From Hofstenia miamia (Eukaryota > Xenacoelomorpha > Acoela > Hofsteniidae): 22,123 nt of DNA. The translations under genes were made by a program, and so were the position numbers. The notes beneath the pieces were generated by a model. The model saw nothing but the letters and a program-made list of their open reading frames with translations, ran no database searches and was not told the DNA's origin. How positions within the stretch are numbered: the stretch's first letter is position 1; every line of letters begins with the position of its first letter. The stretch spans positions 1-22,123 of the forward strand of contig CABFPE010001801.1 in NCBI GenBank assembly GCA_900660155.1, given 5' to 3'. This document shows, in pieces, positions 10,229 through 19,215 of the stretch.

Positions 10229-11022
10229 NNNNNNNNNNNNNNNNNNNNNNNNNNNNNNNNNNNNNNNNNNNNNNNNNNNNNNNNNNNNNNNNNNNNNNNN
10301 NNNNNNNNNNNNNNNNNNNNNNNNNNNNNNNNNNNNNNNNNNNNNNNNNNNNNNNNNNNNNNNNNNNNNNNNNNNNNNNNNNNNNNNNNNNNNNNNNNNN
10401 NNNNNNNNNNNNNNNNNNNNNNNNNNNNNNNNNNNNNNNNNNNNNNNNNNNNNNNNNNNNNNNNNNNNNNNNNNNNNNNNNNNNNNNNNNNNNNNNNNNN
10501 NNNNNNNNNNNNNNNNNNNNNNNNNNNNNNNNNNNNNNNNNNNNNNNNNNNNNNNNNNNNNNNNNNNNNNNNNNNNNNNNNNNNNNNNNNNNNNNNNNNN
10601 NNNNNNNNNNNNNNNNNNNNNNNNNNNNNNNNNNNNNNNNNNNNNNNNNNNNNNNNNNNNNNNNNNNNNNNNNNNNNNNNNNNNNNNNNNNNNNNNNNNN
10701 NNNNNNNNNNNNNNNNNNNNNNNNNNNNNNNNNNNNNNNNNNNNNNNNNNNNNNNNNNNNNNNNNNNNNNNNNNNNNNNNNNNNNNNNNNNNNNNNNNNN
10801 NNNNNNNNNNNNNNNNNNNNNNNNNNNNNNNNNNNNNNNNNNNNNNNNNNNNNNNNNNNNNNNNNNNNNNNNNNNNNNNNNNNNNNNNNNNNNNNNNNNN
10901 NNNNNNNNNNNNNNNNNNNNNNNNNNNNNNNNNNNNNNNNNNNNNNNNNNNNNNNNNNNNNNNNNNNNNNNNNNNNNNNNNNNNNNNNNNNNNNNNNNNN
11001 NNNNNNNNNNNNNNNNNNNNNN
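10229..11022. other. Assembly gap (794 N)
   Basis: There is no sequence here. The missing content should be most of the 5' LTR (about 550 bp if it equals the 590-bp 3' LTR), the primer-binding site, the leader and the gag start. By analogy with element A this needs more than 794 bases, so the gap length is probably an underestimate. Any open frame drawn across it is an artefact. Confidence 0.95.
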
Positions 11023-11649
11023 GAATATCAACAGTACTATGATGATGAGAGCTTTAAAAGTCAGTATCAGATGTTGTTAAATGGAATGAAAATGAACACT
11101 AGGGATGACTTACGAAATTACATGTCCCAAGTAGAGAGGTTATTAAAACTGAGTTCTAGAGAACAGCGGTATTCAAAATATGATCTGTTTGCACACATTA
11201 GTAAAGGATTACCAGAAGCGATTTGAACACAATTTCAAATTAAATGCGACGCAGACGATTCGCTAGATAAAATGATCAGAAAAGGACTTGCAATACAAAT
11301 TACAATGGAAAGTAATGCAAGAATTAATGAAAAATCGACGATCAGAAAACCGATAGTTAATCGAACGACACCGATGTTCACTAGACCAGTGAATAAACAG
11401 TTAATCAAGAAATCGGGAGAAGATCTAGTAAAAATCAAATTGAAAGACGGCACAGTAAAGCAGATAAAAAGGAAAGACTTGAAATGTCAAATGTGTGGCA
11501 ATAAGGGACACACAAAGAAGTTTTGTAAGAGACAAATAAATTGGATAGAAGAAGAAGACGCATACTTTGATGAAGAGGACTTGATAGAAAATGAAGTAGA
11601 ACAAGAAGAGGAAGAATTGGAATCGATAGAAATGGAGAGTTTAAACTAG
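11023..11649 (+). pseudogene. gag: gag of element B, 5'-incomplete, one premature TGA
   Basis: Gag would form the particle and bind the RNA. The frame emerges from the gap with a capsid-type block (SFKSQYQM, SSREQRYSKYDLFAHI). It meets one TGA at 11224-11226, where element A has an Arg codon, so a CGA to TGA transition is likely. It is then open to the stop at 11647-11649. The nucleocapsid has a Lys/Arg-rich stretch and a zinc knuckle C-X2-C-X4-H-X4-C at 11485-11526, followed by a strongly acidic C-terminus. The last codons before the stop form the slippery heptamer described separately. Apart from the one TGA, the visible frame is complete. Confidence 0.9.
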
Positions 11650-12474
11650 AAGGAGCGCCGTCTCCGACAAACCAAGCACCCGTATTGATAGTTACTGACC
11701 TGCTAAAAACGAACACAATAACAGTTGTGATCAATGGTGTAATGGTAAATGCAACAGTGGATATGGGAGCAGTAATATCAATAATAACGGACGAGTGTGC
11801 AGCAAAAGTTGGGTTTCAAGGAAAGGAACTGAACAATGAAAAAAATAGGCTGATAAATGCGTCAGGCGACTATATAGGCGTAAAAGGAAAATTGGAAAAG
11901 ATACCAATAAGGTTAGCTAATACTACATTTTTCCAAACGTTCACAGTCATTGACACTGAAAAAAATCAACTACCATATGAAATAATATTGGGAAATGATT
12001 TCTTAATTGATAATAAGTGTATCATTGACTACAACAAGAAGACAATAACAGTGCAAGAAGAAGTGATAACAACTTATGAAGACGAAGAAGCAAACAATAC
12101 CATAACATTTAAGTTGACACAAGATGTCAAGATACTGCCGAACAATTGGAAAATGTGCGAGATAGAAACAAGAGAAGCGATAAATATGGAAACGATGATA
12201 TACAGTCAAATCAGTATAAACACGAAAAGGGTGTCAATCCCATCGAGTTTGTGTACGGTCAAAGAAGGGAAAGGCTGGATACTGGTGTTGAATTCAACAA
12301 ATCACGTAGTCAATATAAATAAAGATAAACTGATTATAAAAGGGAGAAGAGTCAAGGCTGAAAAGCAAATGGTTAACAAAGTTATTAATATTATAACTGA
12401 AAAAGCGACTCAAACATTCCAGATACCAGAAATTAAAGAGGAAGAATATCAATTTTTACGAGAAACAGAGACAA
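11595..12474 (+). pseudogene. pol: Protease region of element B pol
   Basis: This retroviral-type aspartic protease would process Gag-Pol. The frame is at -1 to gag and opens after a TGA at 11592-11594. No ATG is needed because entry is by frameshift. The active site at 11760-11768 reads D-M-G followed by Ala, where D-T-G or D-S-G is expected. ATG for ACG is a single transition, so catalysis is probably lost. The second conserved block, IILGNDFL, is at 11982-12005. Downstream is a linker with a unit (LIIKGRRVKAE, about 12329-12361) resembling the ORF3 repeat QLKGRRIKEG. A one-base frame change near 12469-12475 precedes RT. Confidence 0.85.
11640..11665 (+). promoter_or_regulatory. -1 programmed frameshift site TTTAAAC at the gag-pol junction
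   Basis: The gag codons read AGT TTA AAC TAG, giving the canonical X-XXY-YYZ heptamer T-TTA-AAC at 11640-11646 directly before the gag stop. The protease frame lies at -1 and is open from 11595, so one backward slip yields Gag-Pol. Five bases downstream, GGAG (11652-11655) can pair with CTCC (11662-11665). That stem is short, and a larger stimulatory structure is not obvious. The heptamer class is well known from retroviruses and coronaviruses. Use here is inferred. Confidence 0.8.
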
Positions 12475-13248
12475 GCATTGGTGGAAATCTTAAATAAACA
12501 TAATAAGATATTCAATTTTGGCGAGATTAGCATAGGAAAAGCCATTGGCAAAACACATAAAATCATTACTACGACAGATGAGCCGATAAGACTACCATGC
12601 AGAAGGGTGCCAGAGAATTTGAAAGAAAATTACAATACGATTCTGAATGAGTTGATTGACAATAAAATTATAAGGCCGAGCGAAAGTCCCTATGCGTCAC
12701 CAATGGTATTTGTCAAACAAGGTGACAAGTATAGGCTATGTATAGATTTTAGAAAACTTAATGATGTAACAAAGAAAGATGCGTACCCACTACCTAGAAT
12801 CGATGATATGATTTACGAAGCAAATAAAAATTAATACTTCACATGCATCGATTTATGCAAAGCCTATTGGCAGGTTCTGATGGAACCAAAAGATATTGAG
12901 AAAACAGCATTCATAACGCCATACGGTTTATTCGAATGGATGTATATGGCATTCGGACTTTGTAATGCGCCAGCGACTTTTCAACGTTATGTCACGAAAG
13001 TTCTCAAACAAGATAATAAAAAAATGGATGAAGGAGTATGTGCTTACATCGATGACATATTAGTTGCAAGCAATACAATAGAGGAACATTTAGAAAAATT
13101 AGATAAAACACTAACGATTCTGTACAATGCCGGACTACGTGTAAATGGGAAAAAATGCGAAATTCTGAAAACAGAAGTAGTCTTTTTGGGTAGACAGATT
13201 CAACAAGGGAAGATCAAGATGAAGAACAATGCAAGAGAAATGATCCAT
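12466..13248 (+). pseudogene. pol: Reverse transcriptase of element B pol, one stop
   Basis: This is an RNA- and DNA-dependent DNA polymerase. Motifs in order: an [12 protein letters not shown] fingers block (about 12685-12720), LCIDFRKLN (about 12736-12762), CIDLCKAYWQ with a catalytic Asp (about 12844-12873), MAFGLCNAPATFQR (about 12943-12984) and Y-I-D-D at 13045-13056. A TAA at 12832-12834 interrupts the frame where element A has a Lys codon. A small insertion near 13247-13256, with stops in the old frame, moves the reading frame before RNase H. All polymerase aspartates are intact. Element A RT is the nearest relative in the window. Confidence 0.92.
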
Positions 13249-13256
13249 TAACATTA

Positions 13257-13900
13257 AGATTCGGAAGACTAAAAAAGATGTGCAAAGGATAATGGGCTTC
13301 ATTAATTATTACGGGTCATTTATACCGAATATTGCTCAAAAGACGAACAGAATAACAACGTTGCTAAAAAAGTCAAAACTGTTCAAATGGACGTGGAAAG
13401 AAGAAGAACAATTAGAGAATATAAAAAATGAACTCGCAAAGATGCCGTCATTAAATACACCCGACTATCAGGAGGAATTTATTTTAGACTGTGACGCAAG
13501 TACAGTAGCGATAGGAGCATGTTTGGGTCAAATGAAGAATGGGAAGGAAGTCCCTATACAATTTTTTAGCAGAAGATTAAAACCTAGTGAAGAAAATTAT
13601 GGCTCAACAAAATTAGAAATGCTAGCCCTAGTAGAGAGCATCAAGAAATTTAGATATTTTTTGATTGGACAAAAGTTTAAGGTGAGAACGGATAATAGTG
13701 GACTGGCATGGTTGAAAAAGTTCTCTGGTGATAAGTCATCGATCGTATCACGATGGATTGAATACTTGAATGAATTCAGATTTACAATAGAGCACAGAAA
13801 AGGAAATTTACATAAAAACGCTGATTTTTGGACAGCTCTCCCAGAATATCAAAGGGATATTGAAAAACAGGATGGCGAAAAGAAAAGATTTGTGTATAAG
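13257..13900 (+). pseudogene. pol: RNase H region of element B pol
   Basis: The frame is open without a stop from about 13256 to 14455 and includes RNase H and the integrase N-terminus. The RT connection ends with QRIMGFINYYGSF. RNase H begins with LDCDASTVAIGA (D at 13487 and 13493), followed by IQFFSRRL, E in KLEMLALVES, and the D of RTDNSGLAWL. It closes with HKNADFW near 13810-13830. Most Ty3/gypsy enzymes have NADALSR here, so NADFWTALPEY is a lineage signature shared with element A. The domain itself looks intact, but it is cut off from RT by the frame change upstream. Confidence 0.88.
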
Positions 13901-15564
13901 AGACAGAACGAGTATAGGGAGCTACCAGAAATCAATGCTGATAGGAAAGGTCAGGCAATAATGCCCATCGTGATAAAAGAAGAAATCGAAGAGAGCGAGA
14001 TCATCCAAAAACAAAAAGGCGATATGATATTAACGGAGATAAGAGAAAAACTTACGAATGCAGACAAGCAACTAAGTAAACAAGCTAATAGCTACTACCA
14101 AAGGTACACATGGAAAATTAATGACAATGGACTACTATACGTATGTGGAAAAATTTTAAGAATAGCAATCCCAGAGTACTATAAAAGGGAACTGGTGAAG
14201 AAGATACATGAAAAGGGTCACATTGGAATTCTACAGACAGAACAAACTTTCAACACAAGATTTATAACAATAGGGATACGTAAGGTTGTAGAGGATGTCA
14301 TTAATAAGTGTACGACTTGTTTATTAAACAACAAAAGTCATTTTCCGCAACAGACAGCACCGTTGGAAAAAATTATATCGAACGCACCAAATCAGATAGT
14401 GCACGTGGATTTAGAGAAATTGTCACAAGACGATGAAGGTATCAATACATCTTAGTAATAGTAGATAATTTTACGAAGTATGCTAGGATGATCCCTCTAG
14501 ATTCGACAACGGCGAAGAATGTAGCAGAAAAAATAATGAAAGAGTGGATACTGAAATTTGGACCGATGGAAGTGTTAGTATCTGATCGAGGGGTGCAATT
14601 CGAAAGTAAGCTGTTCGAGGAAATGGCAAAAATGTTGGAGATTATGACTGAAAAAACAACTGTGTATCACCCACAAGCAAATGGTGCAGTAGAAAGACTG
14701 AATAGGACGATGATCAAATTGATAAGAGTGTTAACATCAAGAGTTGGTGGAAGAGACTGGAGAGAGGTAATAGAAATGGTAGAATACTTCTATAATACTT
14801 CAGTACATTCTACGACAGGAGTAACACCATTTAAGGCAATGTACGGTAGGGAAGCTGCAACGCCAATATCAATGCAATATGAGAATTATACAGAAAAACC
14901 GGATAATGAATACATTCGAAGAATTAAAAATCAGATGACGGGAATTCATGAAGCGATTTGTCACAACACAAAGAAATCTGCGATTAGACAGAAGAGAAAT
15001 TTCAACAAGAAGATATATGGGAAACCACACAAAAAAGGTGACAGGGTTTATGCATATACTTTGTTGAGAACACATGATATAAATCAGGTAAGAAAATTAA
15101 AAACACAGTGGTCAGGGCCATTTATCATTGCACAAACACTACCAAATAACAATTATAAACTTAACGACGGTAGAATTTTACATTTTCAAAATTTGAAAAG
15201 GTCAACAAAAGACATTGACCAGGTCAAACTAGATAAAAACGCACAGTTTAAATTAATTGAAAATAATGAAGGTGTATATAATGAGATGGATGATCTCGAT
15301 AGCATGGCAGAAGAGGAATTCCAGGAAGAATACAATCCCCCGCAGAGAGAGGATGTGAAAGAAAGAAGAATAATGCCCCAGAGGGCTGTAAAAAATAAAA
15401 ATAAATATGACCCTGAGATATGGGATATTAATTTAGTAACTTCATTTAGATTAGATAATGAAGAGAGCCGGCAGTCGATCACCATTGAAGAGCAGAAGAG
15501 TACGCAGGAGATCCCCGAAATCAGATCGTCAGTTAAAGGGCGTGACGAGGGGAGAGAACACTAA
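13901..15564 (+). pseudogene. pol: Integrase of element B pol, with GPY/F module, one frameshift
   Basis: This is a DDE integrase. The HHCC zinc-binding domain has His at 14207 and 14219 and Cys at 14309 and 14318. Core residues are D at 14408 (VHVDLE), D at 14584 (VSDRGVQF) and E at 14692 (NGAVERLN). The last two are separated by exactly 35 residues, the classical D-D35-E spacing. A one-base loss after GAAGG near 14440 puts the first Asp in one frame (ending at 14455) and the rest in another, open to 15564. The C-terminal GPY/F module reads QWSGPF near 15107-15124. The tail (PQRA, DPEIWDIN) ends with SSVKGRDEGREH. That tail is translated from the first ORF3 repeat in a second frame. Confidence 0.93.
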
Positions 15565-18500
15565 CGGCAATGGTAGAAAAACTAGGTCTCCCAGATCCGA
15601 TTGTCAGTTAAAGGGCATGACGATGGAGCGTTGTTCACCTAGTAATAGAAGAAGAAGAATTCGAAGGAAATCTCCTCAATCCGATTGTCAGTTAAAGGGC
15701 ATGAGGATGGAGAATACGTCAACGTCAAATAAGAGAAGAAGGATAAGAAGGAAGTCTCCTCAATCTGATTGTCAGTTAAAGGACATGAGGATGGAGACAA
15801 CGCCGAAAAGATCACCCTCAACCAAATGTCAGTTAAAGGGCAGGCGGATAAAAGAGGGCCAACATCAGGATACCGATCGTCAATTAAAGGGCGTGAGGTT
15901 GGAGGAAAAATCGAGCTCATCAATGGAACACTCCCCCACATCCAGCGGAACTCGAAGCCAATTAAAGGGCGGAGAGTATACAGCTACACCAACAGGTTCT
16001 TGCCTGCAATTAAAGGCAGCAAGAACTGAAATCCGGGGTCAATACGTTGACCCGGATGTGCAAGACATTAGTGAAGACTCAGACATGGATACCTCGGAGC
16101 AGCCATCTACTAGCTCAATACCATCAACAAGTTATAGTTCACAACCGTTCTCTCACAGACAATCATCTACGACGACGAAATCCTCGAAATCTGAAGAAAG
16201 AGAGAGCAGAATGACAAAAATCGGAAAAGACAAAATTCATCCATATTTCATAGCCAATAGAAAAATCCGTTATAACTCACAAGATAACTTATCACCGGAG
16301 ACGAAAAGGTTTCTACAACAGAACGCATCAACGAAAGAAACGGAAGCATCGGCAATACCTATCGTAATCGATAAACAGAATAGGCCAGTTTGCAACATGA
16401 TCATTTCCTACTCCAGCAACATGAAAGAAGACTTCAACAGACCATACTTCAAAAGCACAACGCATATAACATTCGAAGAAATGTTTACATTAAAAGACGT
16501 CCAAAAACTTATAAAAAACAAAAACAAACTGATAGAAAAGTGCGAGCAGGTGAATTTGGACAGAGAGCACATGACGCTGATATATTTCATAAAGAAATTG
16601 GAAATAGCCTCTAAAAATCTTGAAATAAACATAGAAGAAACGTTAAAATTTGCAAAGGAGCAGAAAGTAAAAGTCATTGTGATCGCGAGGACGCAAGCTG
16701 ATGAAGAAATGCCGGAATTTTTGCATACATTAGAAGAAAAGATGGAAAACGTGTTTATAATGAACAAAAGTGGAGAGACTATTTCGGAAATGATTAGTAT
16801 AGACTTGCAGATAAGTACTATGGCGCCAGCGGAAAGAATAATGGTTGACTTGAAAATAGCGGTTGATATGTACTACCAAGTTAGAACGATGGAAATATTG
16901 GGCGTAACTGAAAATCTCGAAGAGATAGGAAACCTATACATAAAATGTAGTATGCGGCAAACTCCGGAGCATCTGAAAAGCATAATGGAAGTATGGAAGG
17001 AAATGAAAACAGAAAAGCCGATGCATGAAGAATGGCCTCTCATTGATATAAAGTCGCACATAAAAACGTATCACAAATCCGTGGAAATGACACTGTTAGA
17101 GATCAGGAAGGCATATGAAATGGATTCCAAAAGGAATTTCAGAAATATGATTTTCGAAGAAGTCAACGCACCCCACATTCGGGCACGTACGTCAATCTGG
17201 ATACTCAGCATAGCATTAACAAATAATGAAAAATTAGTGTTGCCGATCCGGAAGAAAGAAAGGAGGAGTATGGCTAAAAATAAACGTTATGAGATAGCAA
17301 TATCACCGATACCAAATAATATAAAGCAATGGTTGTTACAATACGTGGACATATTATCTTTGTCACCTACGAAAAAGATACAGCAGAAATTTGAAAAATA
17401 CTACGTACGATTGTTAACGCAGCAGCACACACTTGGGAGACCAAGCATAGTGGAACTCGCCAACAAAACGGGAATATGTCCTGCGGAGATAGATATAATT
17501 AATGATGAAGCGAAGAAATTTATGTGGGGAGCTACCTCTAACACGAAACTAAAAGCAATAAAGCAACAGCCGTGGATGACAACCAGAAGTTTAATACGGA
17601 GAGAATGTGTAAGCACGATAGAGACGATACAGAAGATAGCAGAAAAACATGTTAACAAAATCATTACAAATGAGATGAAGAAGTACGTGCGAGATTATCC
17701 TCAGTGCGCTTATACAAAAATAATTAAAAAGTCAGAAGTGATGCGCAAAGAAGGTGAGAACAGACCCATAGAGATTATAGAAATGGTAAGTAAATCACAG
17801 GAAGAAATGAAGATGGAAGAACTGCTGCTACAAACCAATACAATTGCGCTTACGCCAAATACACAGAGAGAAATCGACAAAGTTAATCTAGAAAAGTGGG
17901 GCGAAAAAGAACCAAGCGAAATATCATGGGTCGACACGGATGATGAGCGTTTGCTGGTAGAAATAACCGTACGGCGAGAAAAAACTGATAACATAGTGCA
18001 AAGAATTTATGGAGAAGTTTACGAAAGAGAAACTAAGTCTATGATAAAGATTTTATGTACTGAGGCTTTCACGAAACAAGAAGTAACACAGATGTTACAA
18101 CCTAACAATCAGCTAGCAGTCGATATTGAATGTATTACGTCAAAGATGGTCATGAACTCAGAAACTGCGAAAAACTTGATGAAACATGGGTTAAAGACGT
18201 CCAAAAACTTAAAACAAAATACCAGCAAGAATAACTACCCCGCAACATTTGGCATGGCAACAACATCAAACATGGATGGATCGTATGAGAACATTGAAAA
18301 ACAAACATTAACTACATTGTTAAAATGCACACCACCTCCGACGATCTCGGTACCAATGCTATTACCTACATGGCGGTTGAAAAAGAAAAAACCAGTGAAA
18401 GCCTTTTGGCATGAAGAAAGCACATACGTAAACAAGCTGGAAGACGCCGAACGAATCGTGAGAGATGAAAGATATAAGAGATCAAAAGAAATCTTAAGTA

Positions 18501-19198
18501 AAAACGATAATAAAGAGAGGGTGTTTATCGAAGGCGCTGTAACCCCATATGATCTATATAGTGAAGGTGAGCCTATACACAAACAAATTGGAAAAGTTCG
18601 AAAAGAAATTGAAAAGAGGAACACGAAGACAGTAATTCTCTTTTCTGGAATTAATGACATAGTCTGGGGAGAACTATGGAGTTCTGAATACCATTATTAT
18701 GATGTGATGCGCAGAGTAGAGATTATAACGATGATACGTCTGGGAAAAAACGATCCAGAGCAGATAACGCGAGAAGAAATTAGAAATAATATCAGTGCGT
18801 TTTACGATGAAGCCTCGATTTCGAAATCTCTAAGATCGACTTACGAGTTTTTCTACCCAGAGACAACGGTGCGTCCAGAATTATCGCATACAAGCAGAGT
18901 AGATGCTATGATGACATTAATGATAGCGATTAAAGGCTTGAAGTTATACGAGAAGTTCTATGAAGAATTTAATTGCAAACTCAATGAGTTAAGAAGTATG
19001 TGTACGATCTCAAATAAGTTGAGGAATCCGATGTTCTTGAGACACAAGAAACTGGTTACAACGGAAAAAGAGGTCGTGTTAAAACTAACGAAGAATGAAA
19101 AATTTGAGAAGACGGAATGGGAGATGCAGGAAGCAAATGAAATGATCAAACAGGCGGTCGAGATGGTCCATGGTGAAAGAGTCATGATCCTTAATTAG
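15458..19198 (+). CDS. ORF3 of element B: intact 1246-residue protein of unknown family
   Basis: I do not recognise this protein. The ATG at 15458 is the first after a TAG at 15452-15454 in the same frame. It overlaps pol by 107 bases in the +1 frame. Residues 1-190 are basic and Ser/Pro-rich, with eight QLKG-type motifs (Q at 25, 50, 78, 106, 125, 142, 168 and 184) and RRRRIRRKSP runs that resemble nuclear localisation signals. Residues 150-250 are Ser/Thr-rich with an acidic patch. From about 252 (IHPYF at 260-264) to the end it is charged and probably globular or helical. Blocks shared with element A are HKSVEM (539-544), WVDTDDE (824-830), AVDIECI (887-893) and LFSGINDIVW (1061-1070). There is no signal peptide or membrane segment, so a class I envelope glycoprotein is unlikely. 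The stop lies seven bases before the polypurine tract. No splice acceptor is convincing. A nuclear or nucleic-acid-binding role is only inferred from the basic N-terminus. Confidence 0.85.
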   Translation: MKRAGSRSPLKSRRVRRRSPKSDRQLKGVTRGENTNGNGRKTRSPRSDCQLKGMTMERCSPSNRRRRIRRKSPQSDCQLKGMRMENTSTSNKRRRIRRKSPQSDCQLKDMRMETTPKRSPSTKCQLKGRRIKEGQHQDTDRQLKGVRLEEKSSSSMEHSPTSSGTRSQLKGGEYTATPTGSCLQLKAARTEIRGQYVDPDVQDISEDSDMDTSEQPSTSSIPSTSYSSQPFSHRQSSTTTKSSKSEERESRMTKIGKDKIHPYFIANRKIRYNSQDNLSPETKRFLQQNASTKETEASAIPIVIDKQNRPVCNMIISYSSNMKEDFNRPYFKSTTHITFEEMFTLKDVQKLIKNKNKLIEKCEQVNLDREHMTLIYFIKKLEIASKNLEINIEETLKFAKEQKVKVIVIARTQADEEMPEFLHTLEEKMENVFIMNKSGETISEMISIDLQISTMAPAERIMVDLKIAVDMYYQVRTMEILGVTENLEEIGNLYIKCSMRQTPEHLKSIMEVWKEMKTEKPMHEEWPLIDIKSHIKTYHKSVEMTLLEIRKAYEMDSKRNFRNMIFEEVNAPHIRARTSIWILSIALTNNEKLVLPIRKKERRSMAKNKRYEIAISPIPNNIKQWLLQYVDILSLSPTKKIQQKFEKYYVRLLTQQHTLGRPSIVELANKTGICPAEIDIINDEAKKFMWGATSNTKLKAIKQQPWMTTRSLIRRECVSTIETIQKIAEKHVNKIITNEMKKYVRDYPQCAYTKIIKKSEVMRKEGENRPIEIIEMVSKSQEEMKMEELLLQTNTIALTPNTQREIDKVNLEKWGEKEPSEISWVDTDDERLLVEITVRREKTDNIVQRIYGEVYERETKSMIKILCTEAFTKQEVTQMLQPNNQLAVDIECITSKMVMNSETAKNLMKHGLKTSKNLKQNTSKNNYPATFGMATTSNMDGSYENIEKQTLTTLLKCTPPPTISVPMLLPTWRLKKKKPVKAFWHEESTYVNKLEDAERIVRDERYKRSKEILSKNDNKERVFIEGAVTPYDLYSEGEPIHKQIGKVRKEIEKRNTKTVILFSGINDIVWGELWSSEYHYYDVMRRVEIITMIRLGKNDPEQITREEIRNNISAFYDEASISKSLRSTYEFFYPETTVRPELSHTSRVDAMMTLMIAIKGLKLYEKFYEEFNCKLNELRSMCTISNKLRNPMFLRHKKLVTTEKEVVLKLTKNEKFEKTEWEMQEANEMIKQAVEMVHGERVMILN
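15530..16018 (+). repeat. Array of eight CAGTTAAAGGGC motifs in the ORF3 N-terminus
   Basis: Cores (CARTTAAAGG) start at 15530, 15605, 15689, 15773, 15830, 15881, 15959 and 16007. Units 3 and 4 are near-identical 84-base repeats, each coding for RRIRRKSPQSDCQLK. The outer units keep only the QLKG core and often a preceding Ser-Pro. The first core also lies inside pol, where it is read as SVKG. The core nucleotides are kept better than the bases between them. Element A has the matching array with TTCAAGGGC. Confidence 0.85.
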
Positions 19199-19205
19199 CT
19201 GTGCT

Positions 19206-19215
19206 GGAGGGGGAG
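19206..19215 (+). other. Polypurine tract of element B
   Basis: GGAGGGGGAG abuts the TG of the 3' LTR at 19216, as expected for the plus-strand primer. It lies seven bases after the ORF3 stop codon. Confidence 0.9.

Noticed and set aside
10216..11226. Long open frames across 10216-11226 on both strands
   Set aside because: They consist almost wholly of N and are artefacts of the gap. Only the bases after 11022 are real, and they belong to gag.
15336..15345. CCCCCGCAG as the splice acceptor for ORF3
   Set aside because: The pyrimidine tract is short, upstream ATGs lie between it and the ORF3 start, and element A has no matching site.
15458..19198. ORF3 as an envelope glycoprotein
   Set aside because: I see no N-terminal signal peptide, no transmembrane segment and no Cys-rich ectodomain. 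The N-terminus is highly basic.
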